A stretch of DNA of 25,684 nt from Cyanobacteria bacterium UBA4641. Its GTDB lineage: Bacteria > Cyanobacteriota > Vampirovibrionia > Gastranaerophilales > Gastranaerophilaceae. The notes under the pieces were generated by a model, which searched no databases, was not told where the DNA came from, and worked only from the letters and a program-made list of their open reading frames with translations. This document shows, piece after piece, positions 13,921 through 21,667 of the stretch. Numbering within the stretch: position 1 is the first letter of the stretch; each line of letters begins with the position of its first letter. Position numbers and translations under genes: made by a program. Location: contig DHMN01000069.1 of assembly GCA_002405805.1 (NCBI GenBank), positions 1 through 25,684 of the forward strand, in the 5' to 3' direction.

Positions 13921-16900
13921 ATGTTACAAGAAGCTACAAAGGCGCTAAATTCCGCATTTAATAACAGTTTTATCAAGAAATTGAGCTTATATCTTCATGA
14001 CTGTGTGAGGGAAGAGGTTAAAAGTTCTACATTTAGAAACTTGAAAGGTGATAAGGACAACAAGTGGATTTTTCTAAAAGAGCAAGAATCTTTGTTGACT
14101 CAAGGTTTGGAGTATTTGAAACTCGACGGATCAAATCCGAATTTGACAGAATTGATGTTGCAAGGGGTTTCCAGTGCTCGTGACAAATATTTGATTTACG
14201 GCTATATGTTTTTGGTTGGGCGTAACGGCAAATCTCGCCGTCAAAATGAATTTCTTACTCCGCTTTTGTATGTTCCTTGTAAATTGGAACGAAACGGCGT
14301 TAATATAAACTGTATTTTGCAAGATGATGTTTTGTCGCTAAATACAGGAGCTTTGGCTGCACTTTTGAAAAAAGGTGAAGATGATGATGAAGTGGATTTG
14401 TTCTTGGAAGGAATTTTGGATGTGGTTCCTGAAGTTCCGATTACAAAGGAAAAGATGGATATTTTCTTGACTACATTAAAATCTTTGATTCCTGATATTG
14501 AAATCTCATCTGACCCTGCGTTGGATGTCACAGAAGATAATGTTTCAAAAGACGAAACTTCAAATTTGTCTGATGTTCAAATCAATGGTGATAATTATGA
14601 TGAAATTATTGATGATGAAATTCAGGAGCAAAAGCAAAAAGCTGCAGTTGGTGATATCAAAAAACTTACTGTAACATATCAAAGTGCCATTATTTTGACC
14701 AAAAGACCTGCCGTAACAGCAGGTGTGTTGCATGAATTGATGCAAATTGCAGAAAAGCCGAGTGGTGTTTTCCGCGAAACTACCCTAAGTGTTATAAATG
14801 ATGAGTACACACAATCTGTAGAGAAAAATTTCCCACTCAAAGATTCAGAAGGTGTATTTTATCCGATAACTCCGCTTGCTTTGAGTGATTCGCAAGAACG
14901 AGTTATAAAAAATGTTGAGAATAACAAATTGATTGCGGTACAAGGACCTCCAGGGACAGGTAAATCGCAAACTATTGTAAACCTTGTTGCACATTTGATT
15001 GCAAACGGAAAGACCGTACTTGTTGCATCTCGTATGGACAAGGCGGTTGATGTTGTTGCTGACAGGTTAAATAACTTGGGTGCGCCGTATTTGGCTTTGC
15101 GTGCAGGAAGAATGAATTATCAAAAGCAATTGAGTCTTCAATTACAAGAACTTGTTTCAGGTAAATTCTCTTTAGATGATGATGTTGAAGATTACATTTT
15201 TGCAGATGTGAAAGATATGAGACAGCATTTAGACTGTCTTCGTGAAACTGAGGCAAAGTGCGAAAAAATCATTAAACTGGAAAAAGACTGGCATGATTTG
15301 AAAGACGAAATTGCGCAACAGACTGCAATAGTTGGTGATATGGAATATATCAGACGTCCGCTAAAAAAATCAGAAATAGATAATGTTCGCGATGTAATTA
15401 AATCACTAACAGAAAATATGGAAAAATCAGGATTTTTCGCCTCATTTGCTAATATGTCAAATATTCGTCAGTTGAGGAAAATTCTTGATTTGAGAGATTT
15501 TGAAGTTGAACCTGAAAACCTTGACAGGTTAAAGATAGAGCTTGATTTTATGACTCAAAAATGGAAGTTGCGCAAAATTGAATCTGATATTCAAAAAACA
15601 GGCAATCTCCATGTGATGATGGAACAAATCCGCCAGATGAAGAAAAAGCAAGGCACACTTGCAGGAAATATTTTGAAAAGCACAAGACGAGAGGCTTTGA
15701 AAGTCCTTTTGCGCGATGCGAAAAAAGTCAGAAGGATTAAAGTTCATTCAATGGCATTGGTTGAACGCAGAAAGAAAAAGACTGACAGCATTATGGAAGA
15801 AGAAGATTTTAAACCGTTGTTGGACGCTTTTCCTTGTTGGTGTGTTACAACTTATGCGGTTTCAGATTCTCTACCGCTAAAACCGGGGATGTTTGATGTT
15901 GCAATTATTGATGAGGCATCTCAATGCGATATCGCAAGTTGTTTTCCTATAATGTACAGGGCTAAAAGAACTGTTGTTGTTGGGGATGACAAACAGTTAC
16001 CGCACTTGTCCTTCTTAGAAAAGGCAAAAGAACAGTCCTTCTTGAGTCAATACGGTATTCCTGATAAATACCAGTTGATGTGGCGATTCAGAACCAATTC
16101 AATGTTTGATTTGGCAGACTATTATTCAATTAATTCAGTTATGTTGGATGAGCATTTTAGAAGTTTACCGCCGATTATCAATTTTTCTAACAAAGAATTT
16201 TATAACGACAGAATCCGCGTAATGCGCAAGGATTCATTTGACGATGTTGTTATTGATATGGTAAAAGTTCCTGATGGCAAAGTTGATATGGATGCGACAA
16301 GAAATTTACCTGAAATTGAAGCTTTGGTTAAAACTTTGCATGAAATTATCATTGATGATGAGAGAAAAAATCCTGAAAAACCTGTAACCATCGGTATTAT
16401 TTCTCCATTCAGGGCACAGGTTGAGCAGTTGAAAATTTCTGTTCCAAAAGTTTTGTCTGACTATATGATTAAAAAACACAAAATTGAGATTGGTACAGCA
16501 CATACATTCCAAGGGGATGAACGTGATATCATCTTAATGTCATGGGCATTTGCGAATAATTCATATCCGCAAAGTATTACATTTTTGCAAAAACCTAATT
16601 TGTTCAATGTTGCAATCACTCGTGCAAAAAACAAATGTATAAACTTTGTTTCTCATGATTTGGAAACTATGCCTGATGGACATTTCAGGCACTATGTTTC
16701 TTATTTAAAAGAGTATAAAGAACGTAAAGAGGCTCTAAAAAATAATGAAATTGATGAAAATATTTATAAAAATTCATTAGAAAGAGAAGTAGCAGATGCT
16801 ATTCGCAAGCTTGAACATAAAGTTTGCGCAGGGGTAGAAATTGCAGGTTTGAGCGCAGATTTGGTTGTGGATGATAAATTCATTATCGAAATAGATGGGG

Positions 16901-17049
16901 TTGAAGATAGCAAAAAACTTCACCACATGTCAAATATGAAAAAGCAAGCGATTTTGGAACGTTGCGGATTCAAGGTTAAACGTATAACTTACCGCGAATG
17001 GCAATATTCTGCAAAAGCGTGTCTTGATAGAGTTTTGACAATTGAATAA
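13921..17049 (+). CDS. Superfamily 1 DNA/RNA helicase with C-terminal nuclease-like (Vsr/MTES_1575-type) domain
   Basis: A 1042-aa ATP-driven helicase of the UPF1-like/AAA_11-AAA_12 type. Visible motifs: Walker A GPPGTGKS (342-349), Walker B IIDEASQCD (662-670), VVVGDDKQLPH just after, a HFRSLPPIINFSN segment, IGIISPFRAQVEQL, HTFQGDERD (861-869), and the arginine-finger motif VAITRAKNK (897-905). Between Walker A and B lies a helical insert of about 300 residues, partly coiled coil. The N-terminal 330 residues are of unknown fold with a very acidic stretch near 195-245. The end (about 950-1042) reads LEREVADAIRKLEH, ADLVVDDKFIIEIDG (979-993), then a helix and a VKRITYREW strand: the layout of PD-(D/E)xK-type domains attached to such helicases, although the usual Lys is replaced (EID instead of ExK). 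It may act in repair, RNA/DNA surveillance or phage defence. The start follows AAGAAGG with a long 12-base spacer. Confidence 0.88.
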   Translation: MLQEATKALNSAFNNSFIKKLSLYLHDCVREEVKSSTFRNLKGDKDNKWIFLKEQESLLTQGLEYLKLDGSNPNLTELMLQGVSSARDKYLIYGYMFLVGRNGKSRRQNEFLTPLLYVPCKLERNGVNINCILQDDVLSLNTGALAALLKKGEDDDEVDLFLEGILDVVPEVPITKEKMDIFLTTLKSLIPDIEISSDPALDVTEDNVSKDETSNLSDVQINGDNYDEIIDDEIQEQKQKAAVGDIKKLTVTYQSAIILTKRPAVTAGVLHELMQIAEKPSGVFRETTLSVINDEYTQSVEKNFPLKDSEGVFYPITPLALSDSQERVIKNVENNKLIAVQGPPGTGKSQTIVNLVAHLIANGKTVLVASRMDKAVDVVADRLNNLGAPYLALRAGRMNYQKQLSLQLQELVSGKFSLDDDVEDYIFADVKDMRQHLDCLRETEAKCEKIIKLEKDWHDLKDEIAQQTAIVGDMEYIRRPLKKSEIDNVRDVIKSLTENMEKSGFFASFANMSNIRQLRKILDLRDFEVEPENLDRLKIELDFMTQKWKLRKIESDIQKTGNLHVMMEQIRQMKKKQGTLAGNILKSTRREALKVLLRDAKKVRRIKVHSMALVERRKKKTDSIMEEEDFKPLLDAFPCWCVTTYAVSDSLPLKPGMFDVAIIDEASQCDIASCFPIMYRAKRTVVVGDDKQLPHLSFLEKAKEQSFLSQYGIPDKYQLMWRFRTNSMFDLADYYSINSVMLDEHFRSLPPIINFSNKEFYNDRIRVMRKDSFDDVVIDMVKVPDGKVDMDATRNLPEIEALVKTLHEIIIDDERKNPEKPVTIGIISPFRAQVEQLKISVPKVLSDYMIKKHKIEIGTAHTFQGDERDIILMSWAFANNSYPQSITFLQKPNLFNVAITRAKNKCINFVSHDLETMPDGHFRHYVSYLKEYKERKEALKNNEIDENIYKNSLEREVADAIRKLEHKVCAGVEIAGLSADLVVDDKFIIEIDGVEDSKKLHHMSNMKKQAILERCGFKVKRITYREWQYSAKACLDRVLTIE

Positions 17050-17052
17050 ATT

Positions 17053-18057
17053 CTATCTGTTATAATGTTTTTCAATGTAATGAGGGTCAGGGTCATATTT
17101 TCTTTTGTAGATGTTGATTTCGTCCCTCATTCCTGATATTTGGATAATTCCTTTGAAAAGTTTGTTGACAAATTCGTGGTCTTTTTTCGGTAAATATTGT
17201 GGAGATAAAGACATTGAAATAATTTCAGGTTTGATATTTTTATCTTTTATTGTTTTAAAAATATCATAAAATGTGTTTGAAATTCCTGTCGGAGTTTTGT
17301 TGATTTTGAAATCGTCAACGGTATCAAATCCTGAATTGCTTGTATAATCTGCATCAATACTCAAAAATACCTTTTTGCCTTCCATATCCGGCAATGTTTC
17401 TTTTGTGCAAGTTATGATTTTGATTTTTTTGAATTTATATTTCTTATTGAAGAAAAGATTGTTGACTTGCTCGTTTCGAGAGTATTCGTTTATTACACCG
17501 TCTTTAATATTTACCAAAAATTCTTGCGGATATGCTTTTTTATAAAGAGGATTAAATACAAAATATAACCATGGAACATCATCATTTAGTGAGTTCCCGT
17601 ATAGCGGAACGGCGTGTTCTATGTTTTGAAAATCATCTTCTGCGAACAATGTCTGTAATGATGGTTTGTCGGTTTCTTCGTTAGGGATAACCCAATACAA
17701 TTCTTTCAAATTCGGATTATTTACAAATAGTTCATTAATCCAACTTTCAACTCCTGCTGCATCTTGTTCCATTACAGGATAGTTCAAATATACATCGCTG
17801 TGCGTATCAAAATTTATTATAATTTCAGGGAATTTTATTCCTTTTTTTACTGCATATTCTGCAACATCAAGTGCTTGATTGTGGTCAGTATTTGCATCAA
17901 TCAGTTTTGTGTCTTTGGTAATTTCTTTTACTAAAGGTGAGAAATCTTTTGGTTTTTCAGTGGCTTTTTTCGTAAAGTTAAATGCAAAAACTCCGACAAT
18001 TCCAATTAGTAAAATTGCAGATGTGACAGCTATATATTTTTTGATTTTTATATCCAA
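17053..18057 (-). CDS. Membrane-anchored arginase-fold (UPF0489-like) protein
   Basis: Predicted metal-dependent hydrolase-like protein of 334 aa. It starts with a basic stretch and one hydrophobic anchor (AVTSAILLIGIVGVFAFNF, about 10-28), placing the rest outside the membrane. The conserved points of the ureohydrolase/UPF0489 fold are visible: DHNQALD (58-64), NFDTHSD (82-88) giving the DxHxD metal triad, and SIDADYTS (233-240) giving a second DxD. Characterised UPF0489 relatives include peptide arginases acting on RiPP precursors; whether this protein has such activity is not known and no RiPP precursor is seen nearby. The start is taken as TTG at 18057, five bases after GGAGG; upstream ATGs at 18072 and 18105 lack a site and would place GGAGG inside the gene. 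The stop is 3 bases from the convergent helicase stop. Confidence 0.7.
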   Translation of the reverse strand: MDIKIKKYIAVTSAILLIGIVGVFAFNFTKKATEKPKDFSPLVKEITKDTKLIDANTDHNQALDVAEYAVKKGIKFPEIIINFDTHSDVYLNYPVMEQDAAGVESWINELFVNNPNLKELYWVIPNEETDKPSLQTLFAEDDFQNIEHAVPLYGNSLNDDVPWLYFVFNPLYKKAYPQEFLVNIKDGVINEYSRNEQVNNLFFNKKYKFKKIKIITCTKETLPDMEGKKVFLSIDADYTSNSGFDTVDDFKINKTPTGISNTFYDIFKTIKDKNIKPEIISMSLSPQYLPKKDHEFVNKLFKGIIQISGMRDEINIYKRKYDPDPHYIEKHYNR

Positions 18058-18118
18058 AATATCCTCCAACATTTTTATTGTATGTACAAATTTTATTGCC
18101 GTCAAATCGTGTATTAAT

Positions 18119-18146
18119 TTTACAAAACGTATTTTTCAGATAAGAT
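18119..18146 (+). promoter_or_regulatory. Promoter of miaB
   Basis: TTTACA (18119-18124), 16 bases, TAAGAT (18141-18146). AAGAGG at 18168-18173 then leads to the ATG at 18184. The M48 gene probably shares this transcript. Confidence 0.55.
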
Positions 18147-18183
18147 AGAACTATATATTTGAAATACAAGAGGTTTAGCAATA

Positions 18184-19512
18184 ATGAAAAAGGTTTATAT
18201 AGAGACAATGGGTTGTCAAATGAATAAGTCAGATACTGAACGTATGTTTGGTATGCTTTCAAATTTTGGATATGAAGAAACTGACGAACCAAAAAGTGCT
18301 GATTTGTTGATGGTTAATACCTGTTCTATCAGACAGTTGAGTGAAGACAAGGCATTCAGTTTGATTGGAACTTGGGGAAAATGGAAAAAAACACGCCCTG
18401 AATTAAAAATCGGTTTTTGCGGTTGTGTTGCGCAACAAAAAGCCGAAGAAATTTTTAAACGTGCTCACTATGTAGACTTTGTTTTGGGAACTCATAAAAT
18501 CTATTCATTACCAGATATTATCAAGAAGATAAATGCAGGTGAAAAGGTTTGCGAATGTGAAGAAACAAACGCAACAGAGGATGAAAAAGCCGTTAATTTT
18601 GAAATCGACAGAGTAAAATCTGTTAATGCTTGGATTCCGATTACAGAAGGTTGTAACAACTTTTGTACGTATTGTATTGTGCCTTACACTCGAGGCAGAG
18701 AGCGCTCAAGATTGCCTGAAACTATTTTGAAAGAAGTTAAAGACGCACTAAATTCAGGCTTTAAAGAAATTACTCTTTTGGGACAAAATGTTGATAGTTA
18801 CGGTAAAGATTTCAAGGATAAAAATTATCGACTTGCAGATTTGCTAAGTGACGTAAATGCTATTGAAGGCAAATTCAGAATCCGATTTGTTACATCATAT
18901 CCAACAGATATTACAGATGAACTTATACATACGGTTGTTGAATTAGACAAAGTTTGCGAATATTTCCACATTCCAATGCAATCAGGCAGTACGGAAGTTT
19001 TGAAAAAAATGAACCGTCGTTATGATAGAGAAACTTATTTCAAAATCGCAAACAAAGTTCGCGAAATGGTTCCTGATGTCACTATTACAAGTGACTTTAT
19101 TGCAGGGTTCCCTGGAGAAACCGAAGAGCAGTTTGTGGAAACTTTGACTGCAATGGAAGAACTCGGACTGGATTATTCTAATACAGCGGCATATTCACCT
19201 CGTGAAAAAACCGTTGCAGCCAAATGGGTAGACAAATTTATTGATGAAGATACAAAATTTGAACGTTTAGCAAGGTTGAACGAACAAAATAGAAAATGCT
19301 GTCTTGCATCAAATAAAAAATTTATCGGTCGCGAGATGGAAGTCCTTATTGAAAACTTTGAAAATCACAAAGGAAAAAATGTAATTACAGGCAGAACAAG
19401 AAATAATAAAATTGTTCACATTCCTTATGATAAGGATTTGACAGGCGAATTTGTCAACGTAAAAATAACAGGTGTAAAAACATGGTATTTGAATGGAGAA
19501 ATGATAAAGTAG
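18184..19512 (+). CDS. miaB: tRNA-2-methylthio-N6-dimethylallyladenosine synthase
   Basis: Radical-SAM methylthiotransferase that adds a methylthio group at A37 of tRNAs decoding codons starting with U. The N-terminal domain holds the auxiliary cluster cysteines in METMGCQMNKSD (C11), NTCSIR (C47) and GFCGCVAQQ (C81). The radical-SAM motif is GCNNFCTYCIVPYTRGRERS with C157, C161 and C164. A TRAM domain for RNA binding ends the protein (about 375-440). The GCQMN and YTRGRERSR signatures favour MiaB over MtaB or RimO. The length of 442 aa is typical. The 3' end overlaps the M48 protease gene by 31 bases, suggesting one operon. Confidence 0.95.
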   Translation: MKKVYIETMGCQMNKSDTERMFGMLSNFGYEETDEPKSADLLMVNTCSIRQLSEDKAFSLIGTWGKWKKTRPELKIGFCGCVAQQKAEEIFKRAHYVDFVLGTHKIYSLPDIIKKINAGEKVCECEETNATEDEKAVNFEIDRVKSVNAWIPITEGCNNFCTYCIVPYTRGRERSRLPETILKEVKDALNSGFKEITLLGQNVDSYGKDFKDKNYRLADLLSDVNAIEGKFRIRFVTSYPTDITDELIHTVVELDKVCEYFHIPMQSGSTEVLKKMNRRYDRETYFKIANKVREMVPDVTITSDFIAGFPGETEEQFVETLTAMEELGLDYSNTAAYSPREKTVAAKWVDKFIDEDTKFERLARLNEQNRKCCLASNKKFIGREMEVLIENFENHKGKNVITGRTRNNKIVHIPYDKDLTGEFVNVKITGVKTWYLNGEMIK

Positions 19513-20342
19513 GTTTGAAAAAACTTGTTGCATTAAGTTTAGTTTTATTTCTTTTTGCACCGCTAGTGGATGCAAAACCTAATTATACTTATACAATACC
19601 TGTAAAAAACGCTGTTTCGACAACAAAAAAGGCTGTGCCGGATGTTTTGCAGGGCGGAGTTTCTGTTGACATCAAACCTTATTGTAAAGATTGGGATTCA
19701 AATTACGCATTCAATACTATAAATCACATTGGTGCAAAGTTGATTTCTGCCAATAATATTGAGCAAAAAATTCAATTTGTAGTTTCAGATGGGGATGATG
19801 CGAACGCCTCTACTGATATAAATAATAGAATCTCAGTCAATAAAGGGCTTTTGAAATACGTTGAAACAGAGGATGAATTGGCGTTTGTCATTGGGCATGA
19901 GATGGGTCATATTACCAAAACACATGTGAAGAAAAGTATTGCACGAAACACAACCGTTGCAGCTGCAAGCGTTGCAGGTACTGCGATGTCTGTAATTGGG
20001 ATAATCAGTGATTCTTCAAGATTAACAAAATCCGGTGCGATTTTGGTTGGAAGTGCAGCTGCAGGAACTCTTGTTAATAAAAAACTTTCACGCGGTCAAG
20101 AGACAAAATCCGATATTGCAAGTATTGATTATTTGGCAAATGCCGGATATAACCCATTGGCGTCAATATCTTTGTTGAATAAAATTTCAGGGAATTATTT
20201 TGATTTCTTTTCCGACCACCCATCTGGTGAAAAAAGGATAAGAAATGCTTATAAGTATATCGAGAAAAAATATCCGCAATATATAGAAAAAGGTTATAAT
20301 ACAACCTCTTACACAAGAGCTATGAAGTTTGTGAAGAAGTAG
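19482..20342 (+). CDS. Secreted M48-family zinc metalloprotease
   Basis: Zinc endopeptidase of the M48 group (related to Oma1, HtpX and BepA), probably handling misfolded envelope proteins. The N terminus is a Sec signal (KKLVALSLVLFLFAPLVDA, cleavage about residue 31). The catalytic motif is HEMGH at 139-143 with third ligand E207 in SRGQETKSD. The small AAASVAGTAM/GTLV helices between them and the SDHPSGEKRI motif are typical of the secreted type. No TPR domain follows, so it is a short form of 286 aa. Start choice: ATG at 19482 has AGGTG seven bases before it and overlaps miaB. A TTG at 19515 just after the miaB stop would give a more standard signal peptide (MKKLVALS) but is poorly spaced from any ribosome binding site. 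Confidence 0.92.
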   Translation: MVFEWRNDKVGLKKLVALSLVLFLFAPLVDAKPNYTYTIPVKNAVSTTKKAVPDVLQGGVSVDIKPYCKDWDSNYAFNTINHIGAKLISANNIEQKIQFVVSDGDDANASTDINNRISVNKGLLKYVETEDELAFVIGHEMGHITKTHVKKSIARNTTVAAASVAGTAMSVIGIISDSSRLTKSGAILVGSAAAGTLVNKKLSRGQETKSDIASIDYLANAGYNPLASISLLNKISGNYFDFFSDHPSGEKRIRNAYKYIEKKYPQYIEKGYNTTSYTRAMKFVKK

Positions 20343-20371
20343 GAATGGTAGTAGCTTATAAAATTTTAATT

Positions 20372-20465
20372 GTCACCCTGAACTTGTTTCAGGGTCTCAA
20401 ATATTACAAGTTTTGCATTTGACTAAAATGTTCAAATAGAGATGCTGAAACAAGTTCAGCATGAC
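20372..20465 (+). repeat. Composite hairpin element, core type 1 (94 bp)
   Basis: Terminal GTCA/TGAC, hairpin ACCCTGAA/TTCAGGGT (20375-20395), AT-rich core, then hairpin ATGCTGAA/TTCAGCAT (20442-20462). It has the same length as 10825-10918 and the same core in the opposite orientation. It lies 30 bases after the M48 stop and might act as a weak terminator. Confidence 0.78.
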
Positions 20466-20479
20466 AAAAATAAATAACC

Positions 20480-20506
20480 GTCATTCCGAATTTAGTTCGG
20501 AATCTC
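20480..20506 (+). repeat. Single family-A hairpin
   Basis: GTC, then ATTCCGAA/TTCGGAAT (20483-20503) with a tttag loop, then CTC. Arms are the same as at 10828, 13512 and 13716; the loop differs. Confidence 0.75.
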
Positions 20507-20537
20507 TAACCGAGCAAATAATACTTAGTCAAAGTAG

Positions 20538-20557
20538 GTCGGTATTGCTATGCCGAC
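20538..20557. repeat. Family-D 20-bp hairpin, copy 5
   Basis: GTCGGTAT and ATGCCGAC around a tgct loop, with one T-G wobble position. It ends 14 bases from the stop of the XRE gene. Confidence 0.7.
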
Positions 20558-20571
20558 ATTTAAAATTTCCC

Positions 20572-20793
20572 TTACAAAACAAATTCGACAAGGTTTTTGA
20601 CTTCTAAATCAAGGGCGGTGGCAATTTTATTCAAGGTCGTGAATTTGATATCTGTTGTTCCACATTCAATTGTACTGATAGAGCGCATATTCATATTGGC
20701 AAGTTCTGCCAATTTCTCTTGTGATAGGTGTCGGCGCACTCTCTCATACCTGATTTTGTTGCCTAATTTTAATAACAATTCCCTGTCGTCCAT
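20572..20793 (-). CDS. XRE-family helix-turn-helix transcriptional regulator
   Basis: A 73-aa single-domain DNA-binding protein with a Cro/C1-type fold: LGNKIRYERVRRHLSQEKLA (helices 1-2), ELANMNMRSISTIECGTT (recognition helix and turn), then TLNKIATALDLEVKNLVEF (helices 4-5). There is no sensor or dimerisation extension, so it resembles the small regulators found alone or with toxin, pilin or conjugation genes. TATAAT ends six bases before the ATG and there is no Shine-Dalgarno sequence, so the message is probably leaderless. A perfect palindrome 28 bases upstream is a likely autoregulatory operator. It is divergent from the prepilin gene, which it may also control. Confidence 0.92.
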   Translation of the reverse strand: MDDRELLLKLGNKIRYERVRRHLSQEKLAELANMNMRSISTIECGTTDIKFTTLNKIATALDLEVKNLVEFVL

Positions 20794-20799
20794 TCCAAT

Positions 20800-20805
20800 A
20801 TTATA
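20800..20805 (-). promoter_or_regulatory. Consensus -10 box of the XRE gene (leaderless)
   Basis: A perfect TATAAT on the minus strand with six bases between it and the ATG. The -35 region has no good match and falls on the palindrome at 20821-20838. Confidence 0.6.
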
Positions 20806-20820
20806 AGTATTTAGCTCAGA

Positions 20821-20838
20821 TTTTCTATGTATAGAAAA
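20821..20838. promoter_or_regulatory. Perfect 18-bp palindrome, candidate operator
   Basis: TTTTCTAT-GT-ATAGAAAA is fully symmetric and lies across the -35 position of the XRE promoter, 33 bases upstream of the prepilin -35. Size and symmetry suit a dimer of a Cro-like regulator. Binding is inferred. Confidence 0.55.
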
Positions 20839-20839
20839 T

Positions 20840-20858
20840 AGTATATATGACTTATACT
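20840..20858. promoter_or_regulatory. Second inverted repeat in the XRE/prepilin intergenic region
   Basis: AGTATA (20840-20845) and TATACT (20853-20858) with a 7-base spacer, just upstream of the prepilin promoter. It may be a second regulator site or chance in AT-rich DNA. Confidence 0.3.
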
Positions 20859-20870
20859 ACATAAAAATGA

Positions 20871-20899
20871 TTGACAGGTGCTAAAAATTTCTGTATGCT
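20871..20899 (+). promoter_or_regulatory. Strong promoter of the prepilin-like gene
   Basis: A perfect TTGACA (20871-20876), an ideal 17-base spacer and TATGCT (20894-20899). AAAAGGAG follows six bases before the ATG at 20920. Confidence 0.75.
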
Positions 20900-20919
20900 A
20901 AATCCAAAAGGAGAATAAA

Positions 20920-21666
20920 ATGAAGAAGAATCTTTTTGGATTTTGTGCTATGTCTAATTCCCTCCATGTCAAAGTGCGATATGGTTTCACCTTGGCAGAG
21001 GTTTTAATAACTCTTGGAATTATCGGAGTAGTTGCAGCAATGACTATTCCAAATCTTATAAACAACTACAAAGCCCATAGGTTACGTTCACAGTTTTTGA
21101 AATCATATTCTACAGTACAGCAAGTATTAAAACAAATGGAAGCTGATGATGTCTCACTAGATATTTCAACTTACAAAGAAAATGCATCATTTTACAAAAC
21201 ATTTATGAAATATCTTCAAGCTCCTTTTGATTGTGGATATGCGGAATCTATCAAGAATAGTCCTTGTTATCACTATATTCCATACGGAACAGACAATGCC
21301 AAACCTTATGTTTCACTTGATGGTAATTCGATTGTTAGTGGAAATTGGTTTGACGATGGACAAATTGCACTTCAAGACGGAACATTATTATTATTTGAGA
21401 ACCCAAAATCTTTTGCCAATAACATTTGGATTACGGTTGACCTGAACGGTTATAACAACAAGCCAAACAAGTGGGGGTATGACTTATTTACGTTTCAATT
21501 TATAGATGGTGAACTTAAAACCATGGGCGCGCAAGGTACTACTTATACAGACATGTCCCAATATTGCAATCTTGAGACGACAAATGAAATGAATGGAGTT
21601 GCCTGTGCTCAAAAAGCCAAAGAGGATTCCGAATATTTTAGGAAGTTAATTAAAAAAGTAAAGTAG
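20920..21666 (+). CDS. Type IV prepilin-like / pseudopilin protein
   Basis: A 248-aa protein exported by a type IV pilus or type II secretion-like machine. After a 22-residue basic leader ending VRYG comes the prepilin peptidase site G|FTLAEVLITLGIIGVVAAM with the required Glu at +5, then the N-terminal alpha helix (PNLINNYKAHRLRSQFLKSY). The globular part (about 90-248) is rich in Asn, Tyr and Gly and has four or more cysteines that could form disulfides. Such proteins occur in many divergent copies in Gastranaerophilales genomes; the role of each is unknown. It has a strong promoter and a good ribosome binding site, and a regulator gene diverges from it. The stop is one base from the pheA stop on the other strand. 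Confidence 0.88.
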   Translation: MKKNLFGFCAMSNSLHVKVRYGFTLAEVLITLGIIGVVAAMTIPNLINNYKAHRLRSQFLKSYSTVQQVLKQMEADDVSLDISTYKENASFYKTFMKYLQAPFDCGYAESIKNSPCYHYIPYGTDNAKPYVSLDGNSIVSGNWFDDGQIALQDGTLLLFENPKSFANNIWITVDLNGYNNKPNKWGYDLFTFQFIDGELKTMGAQGTTYTDMSQYCNLETTNEMNGVACAQKAKEDSEYFRKLIKKVK

Positions 21667-21667
21667 T

